Assembly (NCBI GenBank): GCA_038503035.1
Contig: JAVSML010024569.1
Coordinates: 558,001-622,000 of the forward strand
Direction: 5' to 3'
From: Crocodylus rhombifer
Taxonomy: Eukaryota > Chordata > Crocodylia > Crocodylidae
DNA length: 64,000 nucleotides
Under the pieces are notes generated by a model. It ran no database searches. It was not told the origin of the DNA and saw nothing but the letters and a program-made list of their open reading frames with translations. The position numbers and the translations under genes are program-made. Shown here piece by piece: positions 1-12,257 of the stretch (its first letter is position 1; each line of letters opens with the position of its first letter).

Positions 1-3000
1 AAGAGGGAAGCCAGCACAGCAACTGTTATGAACAGTGGGTACAGCCGTGAAACTGGAGGGGAGAAAATTTCCCAGAAGCAGCAGACAAACAATTAGCAGA
101 AGAAAAGCAGCTTGATTACAGGGAGATTAAAGACCTATCAAAAGGAAGGAGGTTCACTATCACCTGTGTGTGTAGGAGGTATTTCAGGACTCTGGTAGAT
201 TATAGCGTGTTCTGAAACCATCACCAGTGTTCAGTTCTTGGTTCCTAGTGTCCCACCAGCTTATTATTTTGTCCCCAAGCTCACATTTGAAAGATGTTTG
301 CGACCCTTGAGCATGAGGATAGTGAGGTCAGAAAGGGAGTGGTTTGGAAAACACTTGGAGAACAGCAGCACTTGGACTATTCCCCAAACATGGGAATAAA
401 ACCAGCTACAGCTTCCCCCGGAAATCCTTCCCGGAGAGTGGAATCCCAGTCTGGAGTTAGATGCTAGGACCAGTAGCAGCAACTCGACTCTTCCTGGGGC
501 TGGGAGGAGTTGGGCATCTGGGGAATGTTCCCCACATGTCCCCCAGATTAGGGTGGGGAGAATGACCAACATTGGGAATTACTGCCCCATGGCTCCCTTT
601 TCTCCTAGAGACTAGTAGAAAAGGAGTGACACCTCCCTGTACTTCCCCACCTGGAAGAAATGAATGCCTGTTCATAGCAGAATAAGAACTAACTTTTTGC
701 AAGGACCTTCAAAGTAAGAGGGAGCATGTATTATTTATAATTGTTTTTCAAGAGACCAGGGCAGTCACAAGTGCCTTAGTTCAAACAGGAAATTTATTTG
801 CTTCAACATCAATTTATAAAATAAAAATAGAGGGGAACCCCCCCTCCCCCCAACCAAAATAAAGAAATGCCTACATGAAAAGTAGGAGCTCATGAAAGCA
901 GGAAAGAGCTCCTGTCCAGCAAGGCCAACAATCTGCCTGAGATTAGAACAGCAAACTACTCCCAAAGTGATGAAAGGAAACCTTGCCCACCACAAAATAA
1001 TGCTTAATCATTGTAGGCTTTAACTGTAGCCCACTTTGCTGATCATGAGCCATAATCATGTTCCAGTCACCATATCTCCCCACTTACAGTGCACCTTTAT
1101 GATAGGTGCTGGGATGTTGCATTCCACGAAGGTCTTGTAGGAAGGAAAAAACCCCTGTCAAGCCCATCTTAGCTGTTAAAGACCTGAGCTTTTAAAACCA
1201 TTAATGACCCTGAGAGCCTTGCTCCTTTCAGGAAGCTTCTAATGTGGCCCACTGTGCAACTCCTCAGAGACCATTTCAGGGGGCAATGGCAGAAGATTGT
1301 ATGCCACAGCAAAATTTTTGCCTTTGTCATCACTGAGTATTCCTCAGATTGTTTTGCTAATCAAATAATTTTCCAACTGATTTTAATATAATTTTATACT
1401 TGTTCTCAGTATTGCATTGTGTGCAGATGCTGGGCACGAAAAGTACAAGGAATTTCAGAGTCTGTAGTACACTTTTAATAGTAAAAGGTAAACTATGTAT
1501 TTTAGATACTCTGCTGCGAAGTTCATCACTGCAGGCCACAGAATATCTGTTATTTATTCAAGGCCATGTAGACACCTGATTCGCATACAAAGCTCCTTTT
1601 CACAGAAATGAACACTATACATAGATACCGGTTAGTAATTAATCCCTTATTGTCTCAAGATTAGCTTAAATACTAGAGAGAAAACACAAAAACATTCATT
1701 TCAGGGATAAGATAAATTTCAGATTTTGATGTTTTAAAGCTTATGCCAAAGCAGAGCGGGAAGGGAGGCAAGCTGAAAAAGTACTCCAGTTAATCAGTAT
1801 TTCACTTACTGCATCTTTCTTTTTACTCAATTTATCTAAGCAACCAGATGCGTGCAATGAATAAAAATGTCTACTTTGCAGCATCTGAATGAATGTTAAA
1901 AAAAATACATACTTGAATGCAGTATTTAAATATTGACAGAGGGAATCCCGTCTTTTGAACATATGGCGATTTTGTAGGGCATATATGAAAATTAAGACAA
2001 GAAATGATTGGTTTTGGGTTTTTTACTGAAATGCACAATAAATGTTTGAATAAACAAATATAAGGAAGACACTGTGCTGGGTAGAAGTCAGTCAGTCAGC
2101 AAGAGTCCGTTTCAGTGTTAACAGAATACACCCAATTATTTCTTTTGGCCACCAAAGTTTGGTAGTGGGCGGTAACAACCTGCCAAAGAGTCCCTCAGAC
2201 CTTGACCTGAAGAGACCTAGAAGTAAGACTGGTCCTCAAGTGTATTCAGTCCCTTGTCTGTTAAATGAAAGTGTCAATATTTTTTTTATATGTATATATA
2301 CACACACATACACACCTATCCCCGAAGAACCAAACAAATTGCTTATTTGCATAGCAAATTAGTTCTATTTTATCATCACAACTTTCCGTGGTTTCAGTTT
2401 ATGATCTGGCATACAGAGTTCATTTGTCAACCTTACCACTCGTTTCCCATTCTGCTTCTTTTAAAGATGCTCATCTCTCATCCCAAACGTATACATCAAC
2501 AAACGAAAGCCACACTGGGTTTGTCTCAACTAAGACAAAATATGGGGTTTTAGTGTGTACCCCATACAAACGTAACAACTGTACCATCAACAAAGGATAA
2601 TGATACAGGCTACTACAATGCCACTGTTGCTACAGAATCAATCATACAGATGCAACAGAAGCCCAGCAAAGTTGTTCCAGCTTTGACACTACTTCATGCA
2701 GGGTCAAAGTTGGGATGATTTAACAAACGATTATTGCTACAGGATCATGCAGCTGTAACAGTTAAAATTATGACAGTGCATACATACTCCCATGCCACAG
2801 TGGTCTTTCCCCTTTGAAGGTGGTGGCTAGAGTATGTTTCTCCATAGCCTTATTTAAGATAACATGTTAGATAGCACAAATATAATCAATATTCTAAAAC
2901 TACTGTAAGCAAGGCAAATTATCCTTCAGCATGTGCCTACTCAGAGCCATCCAACTTCTAAGCAGCTGGGAACCAGATGCCCAGCAGCTGCACCAGTGGG

Positions 3001-4022
3001 AACCACACCTGCAGGCCACACCAGGGTGAGTCATGAGGTCACTGGGCTGTACACCACGCAGAGGCCCTTCCCTCTACCACGCAACACTGTGTGCTCATTT
3101 CCTGCATCACTTCACCACAGACCCACATGGGCCCTTCCCTGCCTCATTGCTATACCGTGCACATGCACACCATGCCCCCCAACCTCAACTACTGCACTAC
3201 ACACCCACACCACAGAGGTACCCCCCTGCCTACTACTGCACAATCCATCCATGTGGCTCCAAGCTCATTCTCAGTTCCCCCTGCCATGCTGCTTGAAGTT
3301 ACCCCACCCCCAGGGGAGGGGGCAGGCAACAAAACTCAGAGGAGAGAGAGGGAGCTTAGACACACTGACTATTCTTGCAGCTGGAGCAATAGGCAAGGGT
3401 CAAGCAAGAACCAGGAGGCAAAACTTAACCCTTCATGGGCCAAAGGTGGCCCAGGAATCAGCAGCAGAAAAACCCTTTGCTAGCTTATTGAGTAGAAGTA
3501 TAGGAAAGAACTCTCCCAGCAAAAACAACTGTAAGTCTTATGATAATTGTGCAGAACTGCAAAGTGTAGCTGACCCTCCAACTTCAGATTCATGAAATAC
3601 CTATGATGACCTAATCAAGACTCATTTGGAAATTTTACCTTATGAAATTAGTGCTAGATAAAGCTTGGATTCTTTTAAATGCTGGATACCTTCCAGGTGT
3701 GGATTGCCCCAATTTTATTAGAAAGTCAATGTTTTCATACCTTGGAGAAGAGTCTACATCTCCATTAATTTGTAAACATCGTAAAACTGAATTTTAAATG
3801 CTTCTTTCAGCAAATAAAGAGCACTATACTTGTTACCCCAAGATTGTGTTAAGAGTTGCATTTGTGATAATCACTTCAAGCACCAAGATGAAAGTCCTAT
3901 GTGCTAGCCAGACTTTAAAAGAATTTTCTGCATGAAAGTTAAACTGATCCTAACTTTGTCAATATTAAAAAAAAATTAGTTCTTTAGCTATCAACTAAGG
4001 GTTCTATTTATACCATGTTAGT
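1..4022. other. Intronic or intergenic sequence, no gene recognised
   Basis: AT-rich unique sequence. A short TA/CA-rich tract lies at about 2286-2318. From 2930 to 3500 composition shifts to C-rich. A plus-strand frame of 220 codons (2933-3595) runs through it, rich in Pro, His and Thr, with no domain and no splice or start context that sets it apart from its shadow frames. Confidence 0.6.
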
Positions 4023-4255
4023 CTTTATACTAGGGAAGTAAATATTGCTTTAAAATATTTATTTAACCTTCTCCAATTATAGCGGTTAAATGATTAACCA
4101 ATAACACAACAGGTTGGACACAACTGCTGCTGGAAGTCACTCAGCTCCCAGGACCCTTGGACTGGGAGAAGCGGGGAGGAAGCAAGCTCAGACAGACAAC
4201 ATGTGAAGTTCTGCCTTGGGAGGGAGAGACCCTCTGAACCAGCAGCTGTTTAATT

Positions 4256-4485
4256 CAGGGGTTCTCAAAACTGTGGATCACAACCCCCTGGGGGTCTTAA
4301 GCAACTTAAAAAGGGGGCTGCAAACTTACCAGGGGGTATGCACAGCAGTGTGGGGGCAGTGGCACATGGTGGTGGCGCAGAATGATGGATGGAGGTGGCG
4401 GCTGCCACATGTAAGCTTCCAGTCCCCCACTGCCACCGCCATGTAGCACTCGGGGTCACGGTATCGCAAAATTTGAGAACCCCCA
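4256..4485. mobile_element. Short non-autonomous hAT element nested in the outer hAT
   Basis: The left end caggggttctcaaaactg and the right end aaaatttgagaaccccca are inverted repeats of the common hAT type. The sub-terminal 'atcacaacccc' is mirrored by 'ggggtcacggt'. The probable 8-bp duplications gtttaatt and tcttaact agree at only 5 of 8 positions, so the insertion is old or one edge is mis-set. Confidence 0.7.
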
Positions 4486-4506
4486 TCTTAACTGATGAGT
4501 CATTAG

Positions 4507-5203
4507 CGGGGATCCAGATTTTTAGGGAGAAAACATTGCATTTTACCTTTTACCAGAGGCAAACACAGATTTCTCATTTTAACAGAGAAACCTGCAGGTT
4601 TTACAGCAAGCTCTCTGCAGGCTGGCAGAGTTCCAGCCTGTAAGGGACCACAAGGGAGCAGGAGAAAGGCAGTCACGCAGGGGGCGCCATGTACATGTAA
4701 ATGCACATGGCCCCAGGCAGTCTGGGGTAAGTGAGGGGGGCAGGAAAGAGGGGGAGGGGAGATTGAGGCCCCCATAGGGAGGGAGTTGGGCAGGCCTGAG
4801 ACTACTGCCCAGCCAGGCAGTGCCATGGCAGGGAGTGGGATAGGGAGGGGTCGGGGCTAGCTCTGCACTGCTGCATGCACTCCTGCAGTAAGAGCAGGGG
4901 CCAGGCTCTGCTCCACTGCAGCAGCTGCTGCCTCCTGCCAGGGGTAAGGGCTGCAGACCTAGGTCCTTGGCCCCATAGCTCTAGCAGCTGGGGGCCTCCT
5001 CCAGCAAGGCTGTGGGAGTGGGAGCAGGAGCTGTGGGTTGGGGACAAGGGGTGCCAGCAGAGCTAGGAGGTTGGGGAGGGGAAGGAGTGAGGGGCACAAG
5101 CAGGGCCAGGGGGCTGTGGGGTGCCTTTCATTTTAATCACAGATTGGGGGAGAGTTATCAGAGAATCTACAGTTTTTTAAATGAAGGAAAACCTGGATTC
5201 CTG
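4507..5203. mobile_element. Non-autonomous hAT element nested in the outer hAT, GC-rich interior
   Basis: The left end cggggatccagattttt and the right end (inverted) caggaatccaggttttcc are terminal inverted repeats. A perfect 8-bp duplication gtcattag flanks it at 4499-4506 and 5204-5211. The interior is GC-rich with CTGCAG-type strings and has no transposase. The open frames inside it on both strands are compositional. Confidence 0.85.
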
Positions 5204-5474
5204 GTCATTAGGCATCTTGCTATTTTCCTCTTAGGCTATCGGTACTAGTGAGGGGCAGAAGCAGGCTGTCCCTTCCTCCCCTGCCCCCTTTGCTCTTCTC
5301 TCCCTCCTTTCTACCTGCTCTGCTGCCTTCTCATTTCTGCTGGTGCACTGGGTGATTTCCCTTACCCCCTTCCATGACAGAATGCAAGGACCCAGAGTTA
5401 AAGGATAACCAGTTATCGCTGCACTTATTGGTTAAATGATTAATCGTTTAATCTTTCACATCCCTACTTTATAC

Positions 5475-8400
5475 CATTATGGCATTTGACAAGTGATGAG
5501 GGGCAATGCCAGTTTTGTTCTAAGGTTTCTTTGGAGATGGAAATAATTTATCATAAACTTTAAATAGTACATATCCAGTATTCACATTGTTGCATTATTT
5601 TTCTACCCTCCATCTGCCTATTAAAGCTACTTCCAGAACTGTATCTAAATTTTAGAAGTTGATTCATTCAATTAAGTTAATTTATTTTTTTACTTCTTTA
5701 TTAAATTAAACAACACACATTTTTCAGCTGGCATTTGACAGTAAAAAAACTCATTCAATGGCATGATTCCTTATTTTCTTAGTAGATAGATGCCTTGCAA
5801 CACAACTAATTAAACAATGCTGAGAAGTTACATTGAAGGTTACTGATGAATTGTATAGTCCAGCCATCTAATCAAGTAGGCAAGACAGTAAATAAAGACA
5901 TGTTTTCCAAAGATAAATTATACTCTAAATTAACACAATTTCTGATTGCTACATTTTTAACGCTGCTTGTCACATGCCTGATTCCAAGTTTTATTCAGTT
6001 TTAAAATTTAAGACCAAACAAAATAAAAATGGGATCTTGCTCTCCCCAGAACTGAAGTATAGCAAACTAACTTTTATACGATTTTACAGACCACAAATGT
6101 GAACTGACACATAAGGCCCATGTGAAAAATTAGTTTTTCATGCACCTTTGACTACCTCATCTTCTGCCCACTAATCTATCTCCCGCAAGATTTAATCTAA
6201 CAGTTGCCCTTTTTTGCTTTTAAAAAGCAACCTGCCTAGAAACATTCTTGCCTTCACAGATGACAGGTTTCTCCCCCCACTCCACACAGCAATACTACCC
6301 TGTTCCAAAAGAGACAGGACGCAAACTTACACCAATGACAAACTTTTTATAGCCTTCACTCCTCCATACTCTTGCTTAGGCATACGCTTGGTGTAATGGT
6401 TGCAGCCTCTGTACAAATGGATTCATCAAGCACCTGGCTAGACCTCTTATGCGTACACCATGAGATAGACTGTTGCCCACACACTGATGAAAAAGCAAGA
6501 ATCCCAGCTTCAAAATGACCCTTTGCTTCTGGCCCCAGAAAGGACCATGATACTCAGTATCAAATCCATGTCATTTTTTTAAAATCAAAAATGCTATATT
6601 TATTATTTTTAGAGGCTCCTCTTTGAGGCCTCCAGAATACAAATCTTCACTGGGTGATCCAGTTTCTGAAACAAGTGACATCCATGGTTGCTGTAGCTAT
6701 ATTAGTCTAAAATTGGGATGGTTTTTAGAATCCTTTAGTTATTGTGGGTTTAAACAGCTCTTCAAAGAAAAAAAAAAAAAAATCATGGGAGGGCTCAAAA
6801 TAATCAACAGCAAATTTTCCCCTCCAACTGTCAACCCAGGCAGGTTGATCAGGATACTTCCTAAATCCTACCGCCTCTTGCATCTACACAGAATGACTGA
6901 AGTTACTCACCAAAAGCAATGCAACATGGCCTTAATAAAAGGAAGATAGTCATTCAAGCTTGGTTTGGTTTTTTTTAAAGCCTATGGACATTATGCTAAT
7001 TTACAGCCACTGAGTTTCTACCTGTATCAAAGAGACCTGAGACCAGAGAATCATGCCTACTATTGTGCTTTTAAATTTCCATCTCAGATAAAATGTCCAG
7101 AGCTACAAATGACTAAGTCTCTCTTTTAAGCCTTGGTGGGATGCAAGAGATCCAACAGCTGTTAGGTACCTTCTGTACCCCTTAAATATTAGCTCTTTAA
7201 GACTGCTCAGACCCTAGAAATATAGGAAGCCCTAGGAAAGCTGATCAGTACAAAGTAGTAAAAGGAGAAAAATCAAAGGTCTCTGGCTACCACCATCACA
7301 TGTACATACATAAAAATATTATTATTTGGTCAATTCAGAGTCACACATGCTTGCACAATTTTCACATGATTTTCATCACCTAAAACTTTAAAATTACAGT
7401 TAGCCCTTCTAGTTCCTTTTCTATCTTTTAACAAAAATATGGAAATCCATGTCCAGCTAGTAATTAAAAATCAATTAAGAATACCAGCCTCAATAATTTA
7501 GCCTTTTTGCCTGAATTATGGATTCTGTGACATCAAGGTAAGTTAAAAATTCAAAAATCTGTCCTTCCTCATTAGCAAAAGCAGTTAATTACATAACATT
7601 AAAAGGCTCTCTTTAGGAAAGTTAATTCTTTCATGAGAATCTTTACATATGCAGTAGGCTCTTTCCAAAAATACCTTTCATACAGCAAGAGAAATAGGGA
7701 GGGGGGAAATGAGTATTCAGAAAGCCGGAGACATCCAACGAACACACAGCTTTGCTCAAATCTTTTCCAAACCTATAAAAAAGAAAGCTGACAAGGAAGC
7801 AGCAAGACATACTCCTCCAAGTGTAGATTCTCAAATCTGTTGTTCAGGTAGTCTTACACAAGGGCACCTTTGACTGTTATTGATTGTAATTGCAGCTTAA
7901 GTTTACAGAGGTAAGTGGTTTTGTTCCTTCTCATAACTCTGATGGAATTGTTTGGTGATTTACAAGAAGTTTGCATGAACCTGGTTTTGTACATCTTGAC
8001 ATATAAAAACAATCTAATTATCTCAAACTATATCTAATTATCTCATATATTCCTCTCTAACTGCTACAGAGGAAAGAATCATATTTAAAAATCTAAAAAC
8101 TGAATGAAAGTTACTTGTCATAATTTATTATGAGTTACTGAAATGTCTTAGTTCATGCAAACATTTGTAAGACAACATTTAGATTCTATGCATCTCTTCC
8201 ACAGCAATTCAAACCCTCAAGTGAAACATTCAAACCTTGAGGTAAAAACCTCCTTGAGAGGTGCAGCAGTAACAGTGTGCTGCCTCTGTGAGACCATTCA
8301 CATCAATTTCCCTGAAGACCAGTCTTGCAGAACAAGGCCAGGAAGACAGAAGCCCTCAAGGGTTTTGACACGGTGCCTTTTCTGAATTTCCTGTTCCCCT

Positions 8401-8511
8401 TATATTTCTAACAGAGTTAACATGTTATCATCACTCTGAATTTACTTTCAGACTCATGTGGTTTCCACATGGCAGATTTGCTACCATCTGAACAACTGTG
8501 TTATTTTTATG
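5475..8511. other. AT-rich unique sequence, no gene recognised
   Basis: Open frames here are at most about 108 codons and show no family signature. An A run lies at about 6769-6782. No transposon ends were recognised. Confidence 0.6.
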
Positions 8512-8519
8512 TCCTAAAT

Positions 8520-8748
8520 GAGAGGTTCCCAAACTGTGATACACATATCCCTGGGAACATGCAACACATCTCGGGGGGGTTGGGGGGGGGTACACAGGAG
8601 AAATTGTGTAATGGCAGATTTAATTTTTGTTATTAAAACAATTAGCATTTAAGGGGTTAAAAATAAATGTATGCTGGTAGGGGTACGTGGGCAGCTGGTA
8701 AATCTGGAAGGGGGCATGCAATAAAGAAACAAAGTTTGGGAACCTCTG
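8520..8748. mobile_element. Short non-autonomous hAT element
   Basis: The left end gagaggttcccaaactgtg and the right end aaagtttgggaacctctg are inverted repeats. The flanks tcctaaat (8512-8519) and ccctagat (8749-8756) agree at 6 of 8 positions and fit an aged 8-bp duplication with a TA-centred target. The interior holds a G-rich run at about 8574-8591. No coding capacity. Confidence 0.8.
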
Positions 8749-8756
8749 CCCTAGAT

Positions 8757-11189
8757 GATAATTCCAAAATTATCATTAACACTGTCCTGTTTCAGGAAAC
8801 AAGAAAGAAGATACCCAGAGGTGGGCAGATTTTGTTTCAACAGAATTGCATTTGCTTCCAGTACAGGGAGGAGGTGGGGTATGGGAATTTGTTTGTGGTC
8901 CAGATCCAGGGATTAGTAGTCTTTCAGACAAAGTGGATCAGGGCTTGAATAGATAAATCTGATGACCAAAAGTACTGAACAAATTACCCATGGCCACTCT
9001 CACAAACCAAGGTAGGATTCTTCCCCCCAAATATCTTTTGGCATTTGTGATGACCATTGAAGTTTGTGATACTGTATTCATCCAATGAAGTGGCAGCAAC
9101 ATACTGCTCTGAATAGCTTCATAATATGCATCCTGGTAATTCATTTCTGGATCAGAGGAGGGAGGGGGTCCTTTTTAGGCATCCTTTCCCAGTTCTGCAA
9201 CAAAGATACCTAATCATCATTCGTGCTACAAAAAACAAAATATCATACTGTTTTTTGTACTAAAAATGTTTAGCAATTGTATGCTGCCTCTGCATGCTTT
9301 ACTCTTGTCCCAAAGTGACAGTGACTGCCCAAAGGGCGCCACAATAGATCTACCTTTTTGGAGACTAACAGAATGACAGTGGTTGCACCTAACATGCTGG
9401 TTCCTACTTGGAGATAAAATACCAGCATCCTTCCTGCCTTTTCCATCCTTTTGCCTCCTGACCAGATGGCATTAATATCTATACACCTGTCTGGTTTCTT
9501 CAAATACATTTGGTTATCCTTGCAATAAAATGGTCTTTTACTGTAATCACCAACTAAACTCGCTCAACTTGATCCTAGTACATGAAGGTAACCTGGGTTC
9601 ACACCAGTCAAAAATACTTGCTGCCTACAGTTCATGGCCACTTTTTAAGATTGTGAATTAAGTTGAATACTGCCAGAACACAAGGCTTCGTTCCCTTTCT
9701 CCTTCCATAATTTCTAATGTTAAAACACTTTACACATTCAAAAAAAAATTTAAAAAAAAAAAAGGGGGGGGGTCTGTCAGAAGCCCATATTACCACTGTA
9801 ATGCTCGATATGGCAGACCTTCAAAAAGGCTCAGAGCAAGTGAATTCAGCTTATCACTAAAGTTGTTAGCATGTCTTAATAAGGTTGTTATCTCAACAAA
9901 TTTCTCTCGGATTACTTCATATAGCATACACATGTACACATCTAGCAAACAGACAGTTGCCTGGATACAACTGGTCATGTAGAGCCAGAAGCTGCTAGCA
10001 AAGCATACCAAGTACATAAATGGGTGTACTAAGTTTACAGATGGCTGAGATCCAGAGCAAGCATCTCATCTCTGCTAGTGCAATCACTACAAAATGCATC
10101 TATTGCTTACTTCTATTTCAAGTGCTTAATGATGCTCACAACAGTTCAAAATTTCTGCATCCCAAAGCAGAACACTCAGAAAAGTTACAGGGAACCAAAT
10201 GAAGAAGTGAATAAAAGGTGCATAACCACTGTGCATGTTAAACTGCTAGTGCACATTCCCATTTGGGAATGAAATGGTCTTAGACTGCAGCCACTTCCAA
10301 GCTCTAACTTTGTTCTTTAGCTGTTTTTTTTTCCTACCATCTTTAGAGTCTCCACAGACAGGTTCCTAACCATCCATACCCTACAGCCCCCTTTTAGTGA
10401 ACTGCAAGATGAGGGGTTTGTGCAGAAGAGTAAAGAAGCTGTGTGCCATCCACCCCTTAACTGAATATTTGTAGAGATAATACTCTAGCAACAAATCATA
10501 AAGAGCAGATAAACTTCAAGGAATTCAACTCCTGGCTGATGCATTAATTTGGTGCTTAAAAAAAAAAAAAAAAAAAAAATTCAAAAGGAGGCATGTGGTC
10601 TATATATTTTTGAAGTCTGAATGGTCCACATACACACATCATTACAACTATTAATTATTTCTTAGCAATGAAGACTCTTAAGTTCTATTTAGGACACCAA
10701 TTCATTTATAAAGAGCTTTAGTGGTACAGCCAAATAAATTAAATACCCACCTCATTTAGAAACAATGAAGTTTGCTAGACTCTCACAATAACAATATTCC
10801 TAAGAATAGCACACAGTAAAATTTTCTAGAAAACCTTAATTATGTTCAAGTACACAAGTTTTTAAGTTCCTGCATGATGACCTCAAAAAAGCAAAACTGT
10901 ACATGTACAATAAGGCACACTGTAATTCAGCCAGCCAATGGCAGCTAAAAAAGCAGAGATGAGCTGAAGCATTATGTTGGTTTTTTTAGTTGATGGTGAC
11001 ACAGCTCACTCTTAACAATATAAAGTATTTAACACCAACCTGGAAACTGATCATATCCACATAACCTTTTTCTTACAGTATTAGAAAAGATCTGATTATA
11101 TATCTTGTTATGAAATAAAAGCACTTTAAAATACACTGAGCACAAAATTAGCTTCACTGTTACTACTATCATCTTTAAATGACACATGT
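8757..11189. other. AT-rich unique sequence, no gene recognised
   Basis: It holds a mixed A/T/G homopolymer tract at about 9750-9774 and the A22 run at 10558. Open frames are short and unremarkable. Confidence 0.6.
10558..10579. repeat. A22 homopolymer
   Basis: A run of 22 A residues. No retroposed body with a recognisable 5' part was found to its left, so I do not call it a poly(A) tail. Similar long A runs occur near 27872, 60515 and 60946. Confidence 0.85.
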
Positions 11190-11199
11190 ATGTGTGTGT

Positions 11200-11250
<51 letters not shown>
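11190..11250. repeat. (TG)n/(CA)24 microsatellite
   Basis: A short tatgtgtgtgtgcg run is followed by about 24 uninterrupted CA units to 11250 and then a C6 run. The TG part is complementary to the start of the CA part and can fold back on it. Such a long perfect dinucleotide array is probably polymorphic. Confidence 0.95.
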
Positions 11251-11253
<3 letters not shown>

Positions 11254-12257
11254 CCCTTGCAGGTTTGTGATGAATGAGCTAAACCATGGGTTTTCAAACA
11301 CGTACCCCCAGCTGAAAACCCCTTATCTAAACTATATAAAATTATATAGGTTGATTAGTCAAAAGACAAGTATTCAGCATTAACTCAAAACCACCTAATA
11401 TTTGTTCATGTTTGTTTAGTTTCTCAAGATTGCTGGCTTCTGGCTCTAATTCTGATTAAAAATAGTTAAAGTGGTGTTATTTTTAGCAGCCATGGAAAAG
11501 TTAAGTTTTTTGATATTTTTATAGTAAGACCATTCTTTACTACAACAAATTAGACATCATTTGCAATGATAATTCTCATTATGGCTGAATCATGACCAAT
11601 TAATGCACTTAAAGATATTTTAGTTTGATTAGCCCACATCTGAAAACAAACCTATTAGAAATTTAAAAAGGAAAAATCTGTTGGCTTCATTTTGAAGCTT
11701 CCTGGAAGGTTAAAAATAAAATGACAATATCTTTTAGAAGTATTACTGCAAACTAATCTTCTAGTTCATGGTCACCCATCAGTTAATGCAAACAAATGCT
11801 GGTCTCAGTGAAGACGCAACCCAGCAGTGGGAGTTATACAAATAACAATTATAGGGTAGATGACATGCTTAACAGAATAGATACAAGTATAAACATTAAC
11901 ATGATACACATGCTCCAGTCCAATTGGACTTTAGCACATGTGTGCACACAAGAGTTTCCCTTTAGTTCTGGCTGCTGTGCTTTAGTAAAGCATAAATTAA
12001 AAAAAGCTAAAGGGAATTGGAATAGGGCTAACAAAAATCACCATTTTCGTCATTAGGTAACAAATTGGGAAAAATTTCTTATTAAAATGTGCTTGTGGCA
12101 ATGGCCACTGACCAGCAATACTGTCAGTAGTGGTTATGAAAATGAACTTGAAGGTGACTAGCGAGAAGACAGGCTCCTACTTCTGCTATGAAGGTTTCTT
12201 GGTTGGCAAGGTCTCTTTGAAGGTTCTAAATACCACTAATCCCTTGCCGATACCTCA
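11251..12257. other. AT-rich unique sequence, no gene recognised
   Basis: I see no coding, RNA or repeat feature beyond the C6 run that ends the adjoining microsatellite. Confidence 0.55.

Larger units (their letters stand above)
4031..5466. mobile_element. Non-autonomous hAT DNA transposon (outer element of a three-element nest)
   Basis: The left end tagggaagta and the right end (inverted) tagggatgtg form terminal inverted repeats. Inside them are inverted sub-terminal blocks: ggttaaatgattaaccaata at about 4084-4103 and attggttaaatgattaatcg at about 5428-5447. An exact 8-bp target duplication, ctttatac, flanks it at 4023-4030 and 5467-5474. The 8-bp length is the hAT signature. No transposase frame is present. 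Without the two later inserts (4256-4485 and 4507-5203) the element would be about 510 bp. Confidence 0.85.

Noticed and set aside
10558..10579. A22 run as a poly(A) tail of a processed pseudogene or SINE
   Set aside because: No coding or SINE body and no flanking duplication was found next to it.
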